Below, in pieces: positions 1 to 5,838 of a DNA stretch of 7,052 nt (position 1 is the first letter of the stretch; every line of letters starts with the position of its first letter). A program made the translations under genes and the position numbers. The DNA is from Rubrobacter sp. (lineage in GTDB: Bacteria > Actinomycetota > Rubrobacteria > Rubrobacterales > Rubrobacteraceae). Below the pieces are notes generated by a model. It did not search any database. It was not told the origin of the DNA and was given only the letters and a program-made list of their open reading frames with translations. Location of the stretch: contig JACDFX010000083.1 in assembly GCA_013815575.1 (NCBI GenBank), positions 1 to 7,052 of the forward strand. The letters are read 5' to 3'.

Positions 1-54
1 CACCAACTCCTCGACGTTCTCCACGCTCGCCGCCACGGTCTCTACGTCCAGCAC
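1..54 (-). CDS. Unidentified protein, N-terminal fragment (18 codons)
   Basis: Reading leftward, a GTG at 54-52 opens a frame that stays open to the window edge and encodes MLDVETVAASVENVEELV. The start is supported by a strong Shine-Dalgarno sequence (GGAGGGGAG, 69-61) six bases upstream, which is the best ribosome binding site in this part of the window. The visible peptide is acidic and rich in Val, Ala and Glu with spacing suggestive of an amphipathic helix, but 18 residues are too few to assign a family. It is transcribed away from the phasin/ABC1-kinase pair, so the two share the AT-rich intergenic region. No function is proposed. Confidence 0.6.
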   Translation of the reverse strand, partial: MLDVETVAASVENVEELV

Positions 55-60
55 AAACTT

Positions 61-69
61 CTCCCCTCC
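61..69 (-). promoter_or_regulatory. Shine-Dalgarno site of the leftward partial gene
   Basis: The minus strand reads GGAGGGGAG at 69-61, followed by six bases (AAGTTT) and GTG. The strong complementarity to the 16S rRNA tail and ideal spacing are the main reason for calling the 18-codon fragment a real gene start. Confidence 0.6.
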
Positions 70-106
70 AATTCCCCGACCCACCAGGAGATTTTACATT
101 AGATAA

Positions 107-135
107 TTGTAATCGTACATAATGTTATTTATAAA
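107..135 (+). promoter_or_regulatory. Candidate sigma-70-type promoter for the phasin/ABC1-kinase genes
   Basis: TTGTAA at 107-112 (four of six matches to the -35 consensus TTGACA) is followed after exactly 17 bases by TATAAA at 130-135 (five of six matches to TATAAT). Predicted transcription start is near 142, giving a leader of about 70 bases before the GTG at 212. The element lies in a block with only 7 G/C in 50 bases (91-140), in otherwise GC-rich DNA, so some resemblance to AT-rich consensus is expected by chance; the 17-base spacing and correct orientation raise it above background. On the opposite strand, TAAAAT at 96-91 is a possible -10 for the leftward gene, but only a poor -35 (TGTACG, 119-114) sits 17 bases before it. 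Confidence 0.45.
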
Positions 136-177
136 AATATCGCGCGTGGTCCGGGTATGCGGGGTTGTTGGGTTATC

Positions 178-210
178 ATGAGGTTGGTGCAGGCCAGAGC
201 GGGAGGTTGA
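178..210 (+). other. Possible 10-codon upstream ORF in the phasin leader
   Basis: ATG at 178 opens a short frame (MRLVQARAGG) that ends with TGA at 208-210, one base before the GTG start at 212. The Shine-Dalgarno of the downstream gene (GGGAGG, 201-206) lies inside it. Its own ribosome binding site is weak (GGG at 170-172). If translated, termination would place ribosomes on the phasin start, as in translational coupling. A chance ORF of this size is common, so this is only a candidate. Confidence 0.2.
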
Positions 211-211
211 C

Positions 212-625
212 GTGCGCGGGACGGTAGGGGAGACGTTGGAGAGGTTGGTTCTGTTGCAGGTAGGGGCGGCGGCCGCGACGCGGGATCGGGTACAGGAGGT
301 CGTGGAGGGTTTGATCGAGCAGGGCCGGGTCGAGCGCGAGGACGGGCGCACGGTCGTGAACGACGTGATGAACCGGGCGCGGGAGCGTTCCGCCGGGGCG
401 AGGTCGCTTGTTGACGCCTCGGTCCAGCAGGGTTTGAAGAGGGGTGGGTTGCCGACGCGGGAGGACCACGAGGACCTTGTGTTCCGGGTGGAGCAGTTGG
501 AGCATCGGGTGCGGATGCTCGAGGATAGGCCCGTGGCCGCGCCCGTTCCGCCGCCGGCGGCCGGGGAGCCGGACCTCGCGGTGGACACCCCCAGGGACGC
601 CCCAGAGACGCCGCCGGGCCTCTAG
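212..625 (+). CDS. Phasin-like protein (PHA synthesis regulator phasin family)
   Basis: A 137-residue soluble protein with no signal peptide or membrane segment. Residues 5-60 resemble the N-terminal part of the phasin-like family annotated as polyhydroxyalkanoate synthesis regulator: a hydrophobic Leu/Ala-rich helix (about 9-23), then TRDRVQEVVEGLIEQGRVE and a further helix ending in NRARER. Residues 83-104 (REDHEDLVFRVEQLEHRVRMLE region) form a likely coiled coil with Leu/Val heptads, and 107-137 is a Pro/Ala-rich, probably disordered tail. True phasins coat PHA granules, but many small members occur without PHA genes, and no phaC or phaA is visible here, so PHA binding is not shown. The GTG start has GGGAGG (201-206) five bases upstream. 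The ABC1-kinase gene follows after 22 bases, so co-transcription is likely. Confidence 0.75.
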   Translation: MRGTVGETLERLVLLQVGAAAATRDRVQEVVEGLIEQGRVEREDGRTVVNDVMNRARERSAGARSLVDASVQQGLKRGGLPTREDHEDLVFRVEQLEHRVRMLEDRPVAAPVPPPAAGEPDLAVDTPRDAPETPPGL

Positions 626-647
626 GTAGGGGGCGGCGCGACAGCCG

Positions 648-2318
648 GTGGGCAATGCTAGTCTCCCTCCGGCACAGGCGGCGGGAGGCCTCCGGCGCTT
701 CACCCAGATCAGCCGCGTATTGGTGCGCCACGGCTTCGGCTTCGTGTTCGACGTCAGGCGCGACCGTAGGGAGCATAAGGGGTTGCAGGAGTTTCTGGCA
801 CCGAACTTTGGTGTCCGTCTGCGGCGCAGCCTCGACGACCTCGGGCCGACCTTCGTCAAGTTCGGGCAGGTGCTGTCCACGCGGTCCGACATCTTTCCTG
901 AGGGGATACTCTCAGAGTTGCAGAAGCTGCAGGACACGGCGAGCCCCATGCCGGCTGGGAGGGCGCAGGCGCTGATCGAGGCCGAGCTCGGGGCGCCGGT
1001 CGATAAGATCTTCTCCTCCTTCGACCCGGTGCCGCTCGGCTCGGCGAGCATCGGGCAGGTGCATCGGGCGGTCCTCATGGGCGGGGAGGTCGTGGCGGTA
1101 AAGGTGCAGCGGCCCGAGGCGCCGCGGCGGGTGGCTGGGGACCTTGAGCTAATGCGGGAGTTCGCGGCCTTCGTGGACCGCCGGTTCGCCCGGCGGATAC
1201 TCGTAGACGTTCGCGGGCTCGTGGCCGAGTTCGAGGGCGTCGTCCGGCGCGAGCTCGACTACACCGCCGAGGCCCAGAACGCGCGGCGTTTCGCCGCCAA
1301 CTTCGCCGGTAGTCCCGTGGTCATCCCCGCCATCTACGAAGAATTTTCGACCTCCAAGGTCCTGACGATGGAGTTCGTCGTTGGGACGAGGTTCCGGGAC
1401 ATCCGGCCCCTGCTGATGGCCCCGTCCGAGCGCAGGCGGGTGGCGTCGATGGGGGCTGACGCGATCTTCAAGATGGCCTTCGAGGACGGTTTCTTCCACG
1501 GCGACCCGCATCCGAGCAACCTGCTGCTGACCCCGGATGGCGACCTCGCCCTCCTTGACTTCGGGATGGTCGGGTTCATGAGCCGGGGCGACATAGAGGC
1601 GCTGTCGCGGCTCTTTATAGCCGTCATCCAGCGCGACGCTTCGGCGGCGTTGCGGGGCCTCGAGGGGCTCGGGGTACGGTACGCGACGGAGGTGCGGGGG
1701 GAGCTCGTGCGGGAGCTCAGGGAGTTTTTGAACAAGTACTCGGGGCTCTCGGTCGGGGAGGTCACGCTCGGGCAGGCGCTCTCGGAGTTGATCTCGCTCG
1801 CCCGGCGCTACCGGCTGCGCGTGCCACCCGTATTCCCGCTCTTGACCAAGGCGCTCGTCACCGCAGAGGGCCTCGCCAGGTCCATAGACCCGACCATAAA
1901 CGTCTACGAGGTCGCTCGCCCCTACGCGAGACGGCTCCTGACGCAGAGGTACAGGCCCGACGTCCTGGCCCGCTCGGCCGGGGAGCGGTCCCTGGAGTAT
2001 GCCCGCTACGTCGAGGAGTACCCGGAGCAAGTCCGCCAACTGCTCGGCGAGCTAGCGGACGGTGAGTTGGAGGTGCAGCTCAAGCACGGGGGGCTCGACG
2101 AGCTGATCGGCAGCGTGGACGTTCTCGCCAACCGGCTCGTCTTCGCCGTCGTCACCGGCGCGCTCCTCGTAGGCTCCTCGATGCTCGGCTCTTTCGACGT
2201 CGGCGGCCCGAACGTGCCCTTCCTGGGCGTACCCGTCGTCGCATTCATAGGTTTCACGCTCGCCCTCGTTCTCGCCTCCATTCTGCTCGCGATAATCTTC
2301 CGGTCGCGCCGGCTGTAG
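648..2318 (+). CDS. ABC1/UbiB-family atypical kinase, membrane-anchored
   Basis: A 556-residue member of the ABC1 (ADCK/UbiB) atypical kinase family. Visible hallmarks in order: the KxGQ motif that caps the active site (VKFGQ, K71-Q74), the Ala/Gly-rich nucleotide loop (GSASIGQVH, 131-139), the VAVK lysine K152, the ELDY segment (202-205), the catalytic-loop equivalent GDPHPSN (285-291; many relatives have HPGN) and the metal-binding DFG (D304-G306). The C-terminus has two hydrophobic segments (about 497-514 and 527-550) followed by Arg-rich RSRRL, typical of membrane anchoring. Family members support quinone or isoprenoid-lipid metabolism through ATPase activity; an actinobacterium of this type would be expected to use menaquinone, so the label 'ubiquinone biosynthesis' should not be taken literally. 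The GTG start keeps the conserved N-terminal LRRFTQISRVLVRHGFG segment, and an in-frame TAG at 627-629 blocks any earlier start. The ribosome site is poor (AGGGGG at 628-633, 14 bases away). Confidence 0.92.
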   Translation: MGNASLPPAQAAGGLRRFTQISRVLVRHGFGFVFDVRRDRREHKGLQEFLAPNFGVRLRRSLDDLGPTFVKFGQVLSTRSDIFPEGILSELQKLQDTASPMPAGRAQALIEAELGAPVDKIFSSFDPVPLGSASIGQVHRAVLMGGEVVAVKVQRPEAPRRVAGDLELMREFAAFVDRRFARRILVDVRGLVAEFEGVVRRELDYTAEAQNARRFAANFAGSPVVIPAIYEEFSTSKVLTMEFVVGTRFRDIRPLLMAPSERRRVASMGADAIFKMAFEDGFFHGDPHPSNLLLTPDGDLALLDFGMVGFMSRGDIEALSRLFIAVIQRDASAALRGLEGLGVRYATEVRGELVRELREFLNKYSGLSVGEVTLGQALSELISLARRYRLRVPPVFPLLTKALVTAEGLARSIDPTINVYEVARPYARRLLTQRYRPDVLARSAGERSLEYARYVEEYPEQVRQLLGELADGELEVQLKHGGLDELIGSVDVLANRLVFAVVTGALLVGSSMLGSFDVGGPNVPFLGVPVVAFIGFTLALVLASILLAIIFRSRRL

Positions 2319-2346
2319 CCGCAGACCGCCACTAGGCGGCGCGCCG
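2309..2346 (+). terminator. Tandem small hairpins after the ABC1-kinase gene (weak or no terminator)
   Basis: CGGCT-GT-AGCCG at 2310-2321 overlaps the TAG stop, and CCGCC-ACTA-GGCGG at 2326-2339 follows; GGCGCGCC at 2338-2345 is a further palindrome. The stems are only five base pairs and no T-run follows, so they do not make a convincing intrinsic terminator. They could cause pausing or RNA end protection, or be a by-product of GC-rich sequence. They do separate the kinase gene from the -10 box of rel. Confidence 0.25.
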
Positions 2347-2352
2347 AAGAGC

Positions 2353-2358
2353 TATAAT
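2353..2358 (+). promoter_or_regulatory. -10 box of a candidate rel promoter
   Basis: A perfect TATAAT lies immediately before the ATG at 2359, in GC-rich DNA where such a hexamer is rare. No -35 hexamer is recognisable 16-19 bases upstream (the region reads through the CCGCCACTAGGCGG hairpin), and there is no extended -10 TG. With the usual distance, +1 would fall at about 2365, which is the first base of an in-frame GTG. Actinobacterial promoters often have a recognisable -10 only, and leaderless mRNAs are common in the phylum. Confidence 0.5.
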
Positions 2359-4593
2359 ATGTGCGTGGAACCAGCACGCACAGAAGCGCGACTCAGGGCG
2401 ATACCGGCGCCGCCGGTGACAATCTCCGCCTTGCTGGAAAAGGTCTCGTCCTACGCGCCCGAGGGGTCGGAGGAGCTGATCGCGGGCGCCTACCGCGTGG
2501 CCCACGCCGCCCACCGCGGGCAGGTTCGCAAGAGCGGGGAGCCTTTCGTCTACCATCCTCTGGCGACGGGGGCGATTCTGGCGGAGTTGCGGCTCGACGC
2601 CACGACGATCGCGGCGGCGTTGCTGCACGACGTGCTCGAGGATACGGGGGTCACGAAGGCGGAGCTTGCCGGGCAGTTCGGGGATGAGGTCGCGGAGATC
2701 GTGGACGGGGTCACCAAGCTCGGCAACCTGCCCTCGGGGAACCTCGAAGAGGCGCAGGCGGAGAGCTTGCGCAAGATGATCGTCGCGATGAGCCGGGACG
2801 TGCGGGTCATCATCATCAAGCTCGCCGACAGGCTGCACAACATGAGAACGCTTGCCTACCTCAAGCGCGAGACGCAACTGAAAAAGGCGACCGAGACCCT
2901 GGAGATCTACGCGCCGCTGGCCCACAGGCTTGGCATCTACTCGCTGAAGTGGGAGCTCGAAGACCTCTCCTTCGCCACCCTCCACCCCCGCCGCTACGAG
3001 GAGATAAAGCGCCTGGTTGCCGCCCGCAGGGGTGATCGGGAGGCGTTCATCAACGGGACGGCCGCCGAGCTCCTGCGGCACCTGCGCGAGACGGGGACCG
3101 AGGCCGAGGTCCACGGGCGGGTAAAACACTTTTACTCCATCTACAACAAGATGGTCCGCCGAAACAAGGAGTTCAACGAGATCTACGACCTGACGGGTCT
3201 ACGAGTCGTGGTTGATTCCGTGCGGGACTGTTACGGCGCCTTGGGGGTCATACATTCGATCTGGAAGCCTATTCCTGGCCGGTTCAAGGACTACATCGCG
3301 ATGCCCAAGTTCAACATGTACCAGTCGCTTCACACGACGGTCATGAGCAACGAGGGGAAGCTCCTGGAGATCCAGATCCGGACCGACGAGATGGACACCA
3401 CCGCCGAGTACGGCATCGCCGCCCACTGGATGTACAAGCATGGCCTCACCGACCGCCAGGTAGACCGCCTGGGCTGGCTCAAGAGCATGATGGAGTGGCA
3501 GCATGAGACGACGGACTCCTCCGAATTTATGGAGTCCCTGAAGGGCGAGCTCGTCGCCGACGAGGTCTTCGTCTTTACACCGAAGGGTGACGTGGTCAGC
3601 CTGCCTTCGGGGGCGACACCCATAGACTTCGCGTACCACGTGCATACGGAGATAGGTCACAGGACCATAGGCGCCAAGGTGAACGACAGGATAGTTCCCC
3701 TCGACTCCGAGCTCGTGAGCGGGGACCGGGTGCAGGTCATTACGGGTAAGAACTCGGGGCCGAGCCGGGACTGGCTCGCGGTGGTTCAGAGCGGGCGGGC
3801 GCGGAACAAGATCCGGCAATTCTTCAACAAAGCCGACCGCGAGGACAACCTGAGCCTCGGACGGGAGAAGATCCTGAGCCTTCTCAAGAAGCGCCGGATC
3901 GGCAAGGTCCCCTCCGGCATTCTGGAGGACGTCGCCAGGGCCACCAACCACCCTTCCCCGGACGACATGCTCGCCGCCGTCGGGGCGGGCTCGCTCTCGG
4001 CGGAGAACGTGGCGGGACGGATCCTGGACCTCGTCCAGCCCAAGGAAGAGCAAGAGGAACCGAAGGCGAAGAGCCCCGCCCTGGCCCCGCTCCCGCTGCC
4101 CGGCGACACGGGCGCGGCGGACGAGACGGGGGTGCGGGTCGTGGGCTCCAGCGGCATCCTGACGCGCCTGGCGCGCTGCTGCACCCCGATGCCCGGCGAC
4201 GACATCGCGGGCTACGTCTCCCTCGGGCGCGGGGTCGTCGTCCACTCCGCCGGTTGCGTCAACGCCCGGGCCCTGAAGAGCCGGGACCCGGACCGGTTCG
4301 TGGAGATCGAGTGGGAGATAGGGCAGGGGAAGCTCTTCACGGTGGAGCTCCTGGTCGAGGCGCTGGACCGGATGCACCTCTTGAAGGACATAACGGCCGG
4401 CATCTCGGACGCGGGGGTCAACATCGTGTCGGCGAGGGTAGACACCATCGAAGACCGGACGGCCCTCAGCCGCTTCGCCTTCAAGGCAGGGAGCGTGCAG
4501 CACGTCGAGGAGGTAATACGCAAGATCCGAGGCATCCCGGACGTCTACGACGTCTGCCGAGTCTCCCGCGACGGCACGCCCCTGGAAAGCTGA
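2359..4593 (+). CDS. rel: Bifunctional (p)ppGpp synthetase/hydrolase Rel (RelA/SpoT family)
   Basis: Cytoplasmic stringent-response enzyme: transfers pyrophosphate from ATP to GDP/GTP to make (p)ppGpp, and hydrolyses it. A long RSH of 744 residues with all domains. The HD hydrolase (about 40-195) keeps R57-K58, H66, H90-D91, E94-D95 and D157, so hydrolase activity is expected. The synthetase (about 250-360) keeps D277, the RFKD motif (308-311, the RxKD type of bifunctional enzymes rather than RelA-type ExDD), YQSLHT (321-326) and E337/Q339. TGS domain is near 400-462 (HVHTEIGHR, 427-435), a helical region follows, then a charged Pro-rich linker (560-590), the zinc-finger/CC domain (C607-C608, H629, C633) and a C-terminal ACT domain (about 659-735). 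The start is uncertain: ATG 2359 has only GAAGAG upstream; GTG 2365 would be leaderless; GTG 2416 (MTISALLEKV) fits the conserved N-terminus best but lacks a ribosome site. First of a close-packed gene group ending in hisS. Confidence 0.96.
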   Translation: MCVEPARTEARLRAIPAPPVTISALLEKVSSYAPEGSEELIAGAYRVAHAAHRGQVRKSGEPFVYHPLATGAILAELRLDATTIAAALLHDVLEDTGVTKAELAGQFGDEVAEIVDGVTKLGNLPSGNLEEAQAESLRKMIVAMSRDVRVIIIKLADRLHNMRTLAYLKRETQLKKATETLEIYAPLAHRLGIYSLKWELEDLSFATLHPRRYEEIKRLVAARRGDREAFINGTAAELLRHLRETGTEAEVHGRVKHFYSIYNKMVRRNKEFNEIYDLTGLRVVVDSVRDCYGALGVIHSIWKPIPGRFKDYIAMPKFNMYQSLHTTVMSNEGKLLEIQIRTDEMDTTAEYGIAAHWMYKHGLTDRQVDRLGWLKSMMEWQHETTDSSEFMESLKGELVADEVFVFTPKGDVVSLPSGATPIDFAYHVHTEIGHRTIGAKVNDRIVPLDSELVSGDRVQVITGKNSGPSRDWLAVVQSGRARNKIRQFFNKADREDNLSLGREKILSLLKKRRIGKVPSGILEDVARATNHPSPDDMLAAVGAGSLSAENVAGRILDLVQPKEEQEEPKAKSPALAPLPLPGDTGAADETGVRVVGSSGILTRLARCCTPMPGDDIAGYVSLGRGVVVHSAGCVNARALKSRDPDRFVEIEWEIGQGKLFTVELLVEALDRMHLLKDITAGISDAGVNIVSARVDTIEDRTALSRFAFKAGSVQHVEEVIRKIRGIPDVYDVCRVSRDGTPLES
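4584..4589 (+). promoter_or_regulatory. Shine-Dalgarno site supporting the TTG start of the MOSC gene
   Basis: GGAAAG lies inside the last codons of rel, five bases before TTG at 4595. It supports the unusual TTG start, as no ATG or GTG start is possible closer to the beginning of the conserved MOSC N-terminus. Confidence 0.45.
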
Positions 4594-4594
4594 C

Positions 4595-5263
4595 TTGCGC
4601 CTGATCAGCGTGAACGTGGGCCGCGAGGAGCCCATCCAGGGCGCGAAAAGCTCCGGAAAGACCGGCATCTTCAAGCGCCCGGTGCTTACGCCCGTCGAGG
4701 TCACGGCGGGCGGCCTGGCGGGCGACGCCATCAGCGATACGGAGAACCACGGCGGCGCGGACCAGGCCGTCTACCTCTTCGGCAAGCCGGACTACGAGTG
4801 GTGGTCGGAGGAACTCGGCTACGAGTTGTCCCCCGGCGCGTTTGGGGAGAACCTGACCATCTCGGACCTGGAGAGCGCCGAGGCGTACATTGGGGACCGC
4901 TTCTCCGTCGGTTCGGTGGTTCTCGAAGTGACGGCGCCGCGAATACCCTGCGTGACGCTGGCGGTTCGTATGGGGGATCCCGCGTTCCTCAAGCGGTTCA
5001 GACGGGCGGAGCGTCCGGGGCTCTACTGCCGCGTGATCCGGGCTGGTGGGGTGCGCGTCGGCGACCGGGTCGGGCCGGAGCCCTACCGTGGGGAACGGGT
5101 GCCGGTGCTGGAGGTCTTCCGGACGTTTTTCGAGCCGGACCCGGGTGAGGCGATTCTGCGGCGGCATCTCGCGGCGCCCATAGCCGTGCGGGCCCGGGAG
5201 ATGAACGAGCGGCAACTGGCGCGGGTGTTGGAGAGAGACGCGAAGGCAAGGAGCATCATTTGA
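4595..5263 (+). CDS. MOSC-domain protein, YiiM-like
   Basis: A 222-residue cytoplasmic protein of the MOSC superfamily, whose members bind molybdenum cofactor. The sequence follows the YiiM/COG2258 pattern: ISVNVGREEPIQ near the N-terminus, TGIFKRPV (23-30), the NHGG motif (51-54) in a DxENHGGADQAVYLF context, FGENLTISDL (83-92), IGDRF (99-103) and PRIPC (115-119), whose C119 corresponds to the conserved Cys proposed to ligate molybdenum. The C-terminal part (about 165-222) is helical and matches the position of the '3-alpha' domain. E. coli YiiM/YcbX reduce N-hydroxylated bases such as 6-hydroxylaminopurine, so detoxification of N-hydroxylated compounds is a fair inference but not shown. There is no separate beta-barrel or ferredoxin domain, so an electron donor would be a separate protein. 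The TTG start is one base after the rel stop. It occupies the place of dtd in many Firmicutes rel-hisS clusters. Confidence 0.88.
   Translation: MRLISVNVGREEPIQGAKSSGKTGIFKRPVLTPVEVTAGGLAGDAISDTENHGGADQAVYLFGKPDYEWWSEELGYELSPGAFGENLTISDLESAEAYIGDRFSVGSVVLEVTAPRIPCVTLAVRMGDPAFLKRFRRAERPGLYCRVIRAGGVRVGDRVGPEPYRGERVPVLEVFRTFFEPDPGEAILRRHLAAPIAVRAREMNERQLARVLERDAKARSII
5248..5253 (+). promoter_or_regulatory. Shine-Dalgarno site fixing the TTG start of the MBL-fold gene
   Basis: AAGGAG sits six bases before TTG at 5260, inside the end of the MOSC gene. It is a near-perfect ribosome binding site, and it decides in favour of the TTG over the later in-frame ATG at 5290, which would also remove the first beta-strand of the fold. 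Confidence 0.65.
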
Positions 5264-5838
5264 CCGAGATCGAGCAGGTAACCGTCTCCATGAGTGGCTT
5301 TGAGGTGAACGTTTACGTGGTCCACGCGCCGGAGGGCGACGTGATCGTGGACGCGGGGGCCGAGCCCGAGAAGATCCTGGGCGCCGCTCGCGGGCCGGTG
5401 GTGGCGGTCCTTTTGACGCACGCCCACGCCGACCACATCGGCGCCCTGGACGCCGTGCTTAGCGGGACGAACGCCCCGTTCTACGTGCATCCCGACGCGG
5501 CCGAGGCGACGGGCGTCGGCGTCTATGAGCCGCTGGACGAGGGGCAGGAGTTGGAACTCGCGGGCGAGAGTTTTCGGGTGCTGCACACGCCGGGGCATGC
5601 GCCGGGGTCCGTAACGTTCGTGGTCGGGCGGGACCAGATCGTTGGAGATCTCATCCTCCCCGGTAGCGTTGGCCGGACGGATATCGATGGCGCCTCGTGG
5701 GAGGAGATCGAGGTCTCTTTGCGCAAGGTGATGCCGCTCTGGGAGGACGAGACGCGCCTCTACGCGGGCCACGGCCCTGTGATGCTCGCCAAAGAAGAAC
5801 TCGCGACGAACCCGTACCTGCCGCCGGTAGTTGCGTGA
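5260..5838 (+). CDS. MBL-fold metallo-hydrolase (glyoxalase II-like, COG0491 type)
   Basis: A 192-residue single-domain metallo-beta-lactamase-fold hydrolase, about the usual size for small family members. Metal-site motifs are complete: HAHADH (H54, H56, D58, H59), H113 in TPGHAPGS, D130 in IVGDLI, and H171 in AGHGP. VIVDAG (28-33) is the typical aspartate strand, and GSVGRTD (135-141) is characteristic of the glyoxalase II-like subgroup. Two metal ions, usually zinc or iron, are expected. Substrate is unknown; thioester hydrolysis such as S-lactoylglutathione-type substrates is common in the family, but actinobacteria generally lack glutathione, so a different thiol or another substrate is likely. 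No signal peptide, so cytoplasmic. The TTG start overlaps the MOSC stop (TTGA), and the stop overlaps the hisS start (GTGA), implying translational coupling on both sides. An MBL gene next to hisS also occurs in clostridial rel-hisS clusters. Confidence 0.9.
   Translation: MTEIEQVTVSMSGFEVNVYVVHAPEGDVIVDAGAEPEKILGAARGPVVAVLLTHAHADHIGALDAVLSGTNAPFYVHPDAAEATGVGVYEPLDEGQELELAGESFRVLHTPGHAPGSVTFVVGRDQIVGDLILPGSVGRTDIDGASWEEIEVSLRKVMPLWEDETRLYAGHGPVMLAKEELATNPYLPPVVA

Noticed and set aside
176..1078. Minus-strand open frame (300 codons) across phasin and ABC1 kinase
   Set aside because: Antisense to two recognisable proteins and Arg/Pro-rich; no ribosome site or family resemblance. The other minus-strand frames at 1149-2039, 2332-3129, 4481-5215, 5083-5772 and 5760-6308 are rejected for the same reason.
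1492..1521. HPSN instead of HPGN in the ABC1 kinase as a sign of a dead enzyme
   Set aside because: The metal/catalytic residues around it (D286, N291, D304) are kept, and a Ser at the Gly position is a mild change. There is no basis for calling it inactive.
2310..2345. Strong intrinsic terminator between the ABC1 kinase and rel
   Set aside because: Stems are only five base pairs and there is no T-run; the sequence continues directly into a promoter-like box. Kept only as a low-confidence hairpin feature.
3301..3340. Apparent departure from the KPNxYQSLHT synthetase motif in Rel (Phe at 318)
   Set aside because: From memory, KFNMYQSLHT is the usual form in actinobacterial Rel proteins such as those of Streptomyces, so it is a clade feature and not a defect.
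3199..4731. Long minus-strand open frame (510 codons) across rel
   Set aside because: It lies wholly antisense to Rel with its complete set of motifs. Long antisense frames are expected in high-GC genes, and the translation is low-complexity, Arg/Pro/Gly/His-rich with no recognisable domain.
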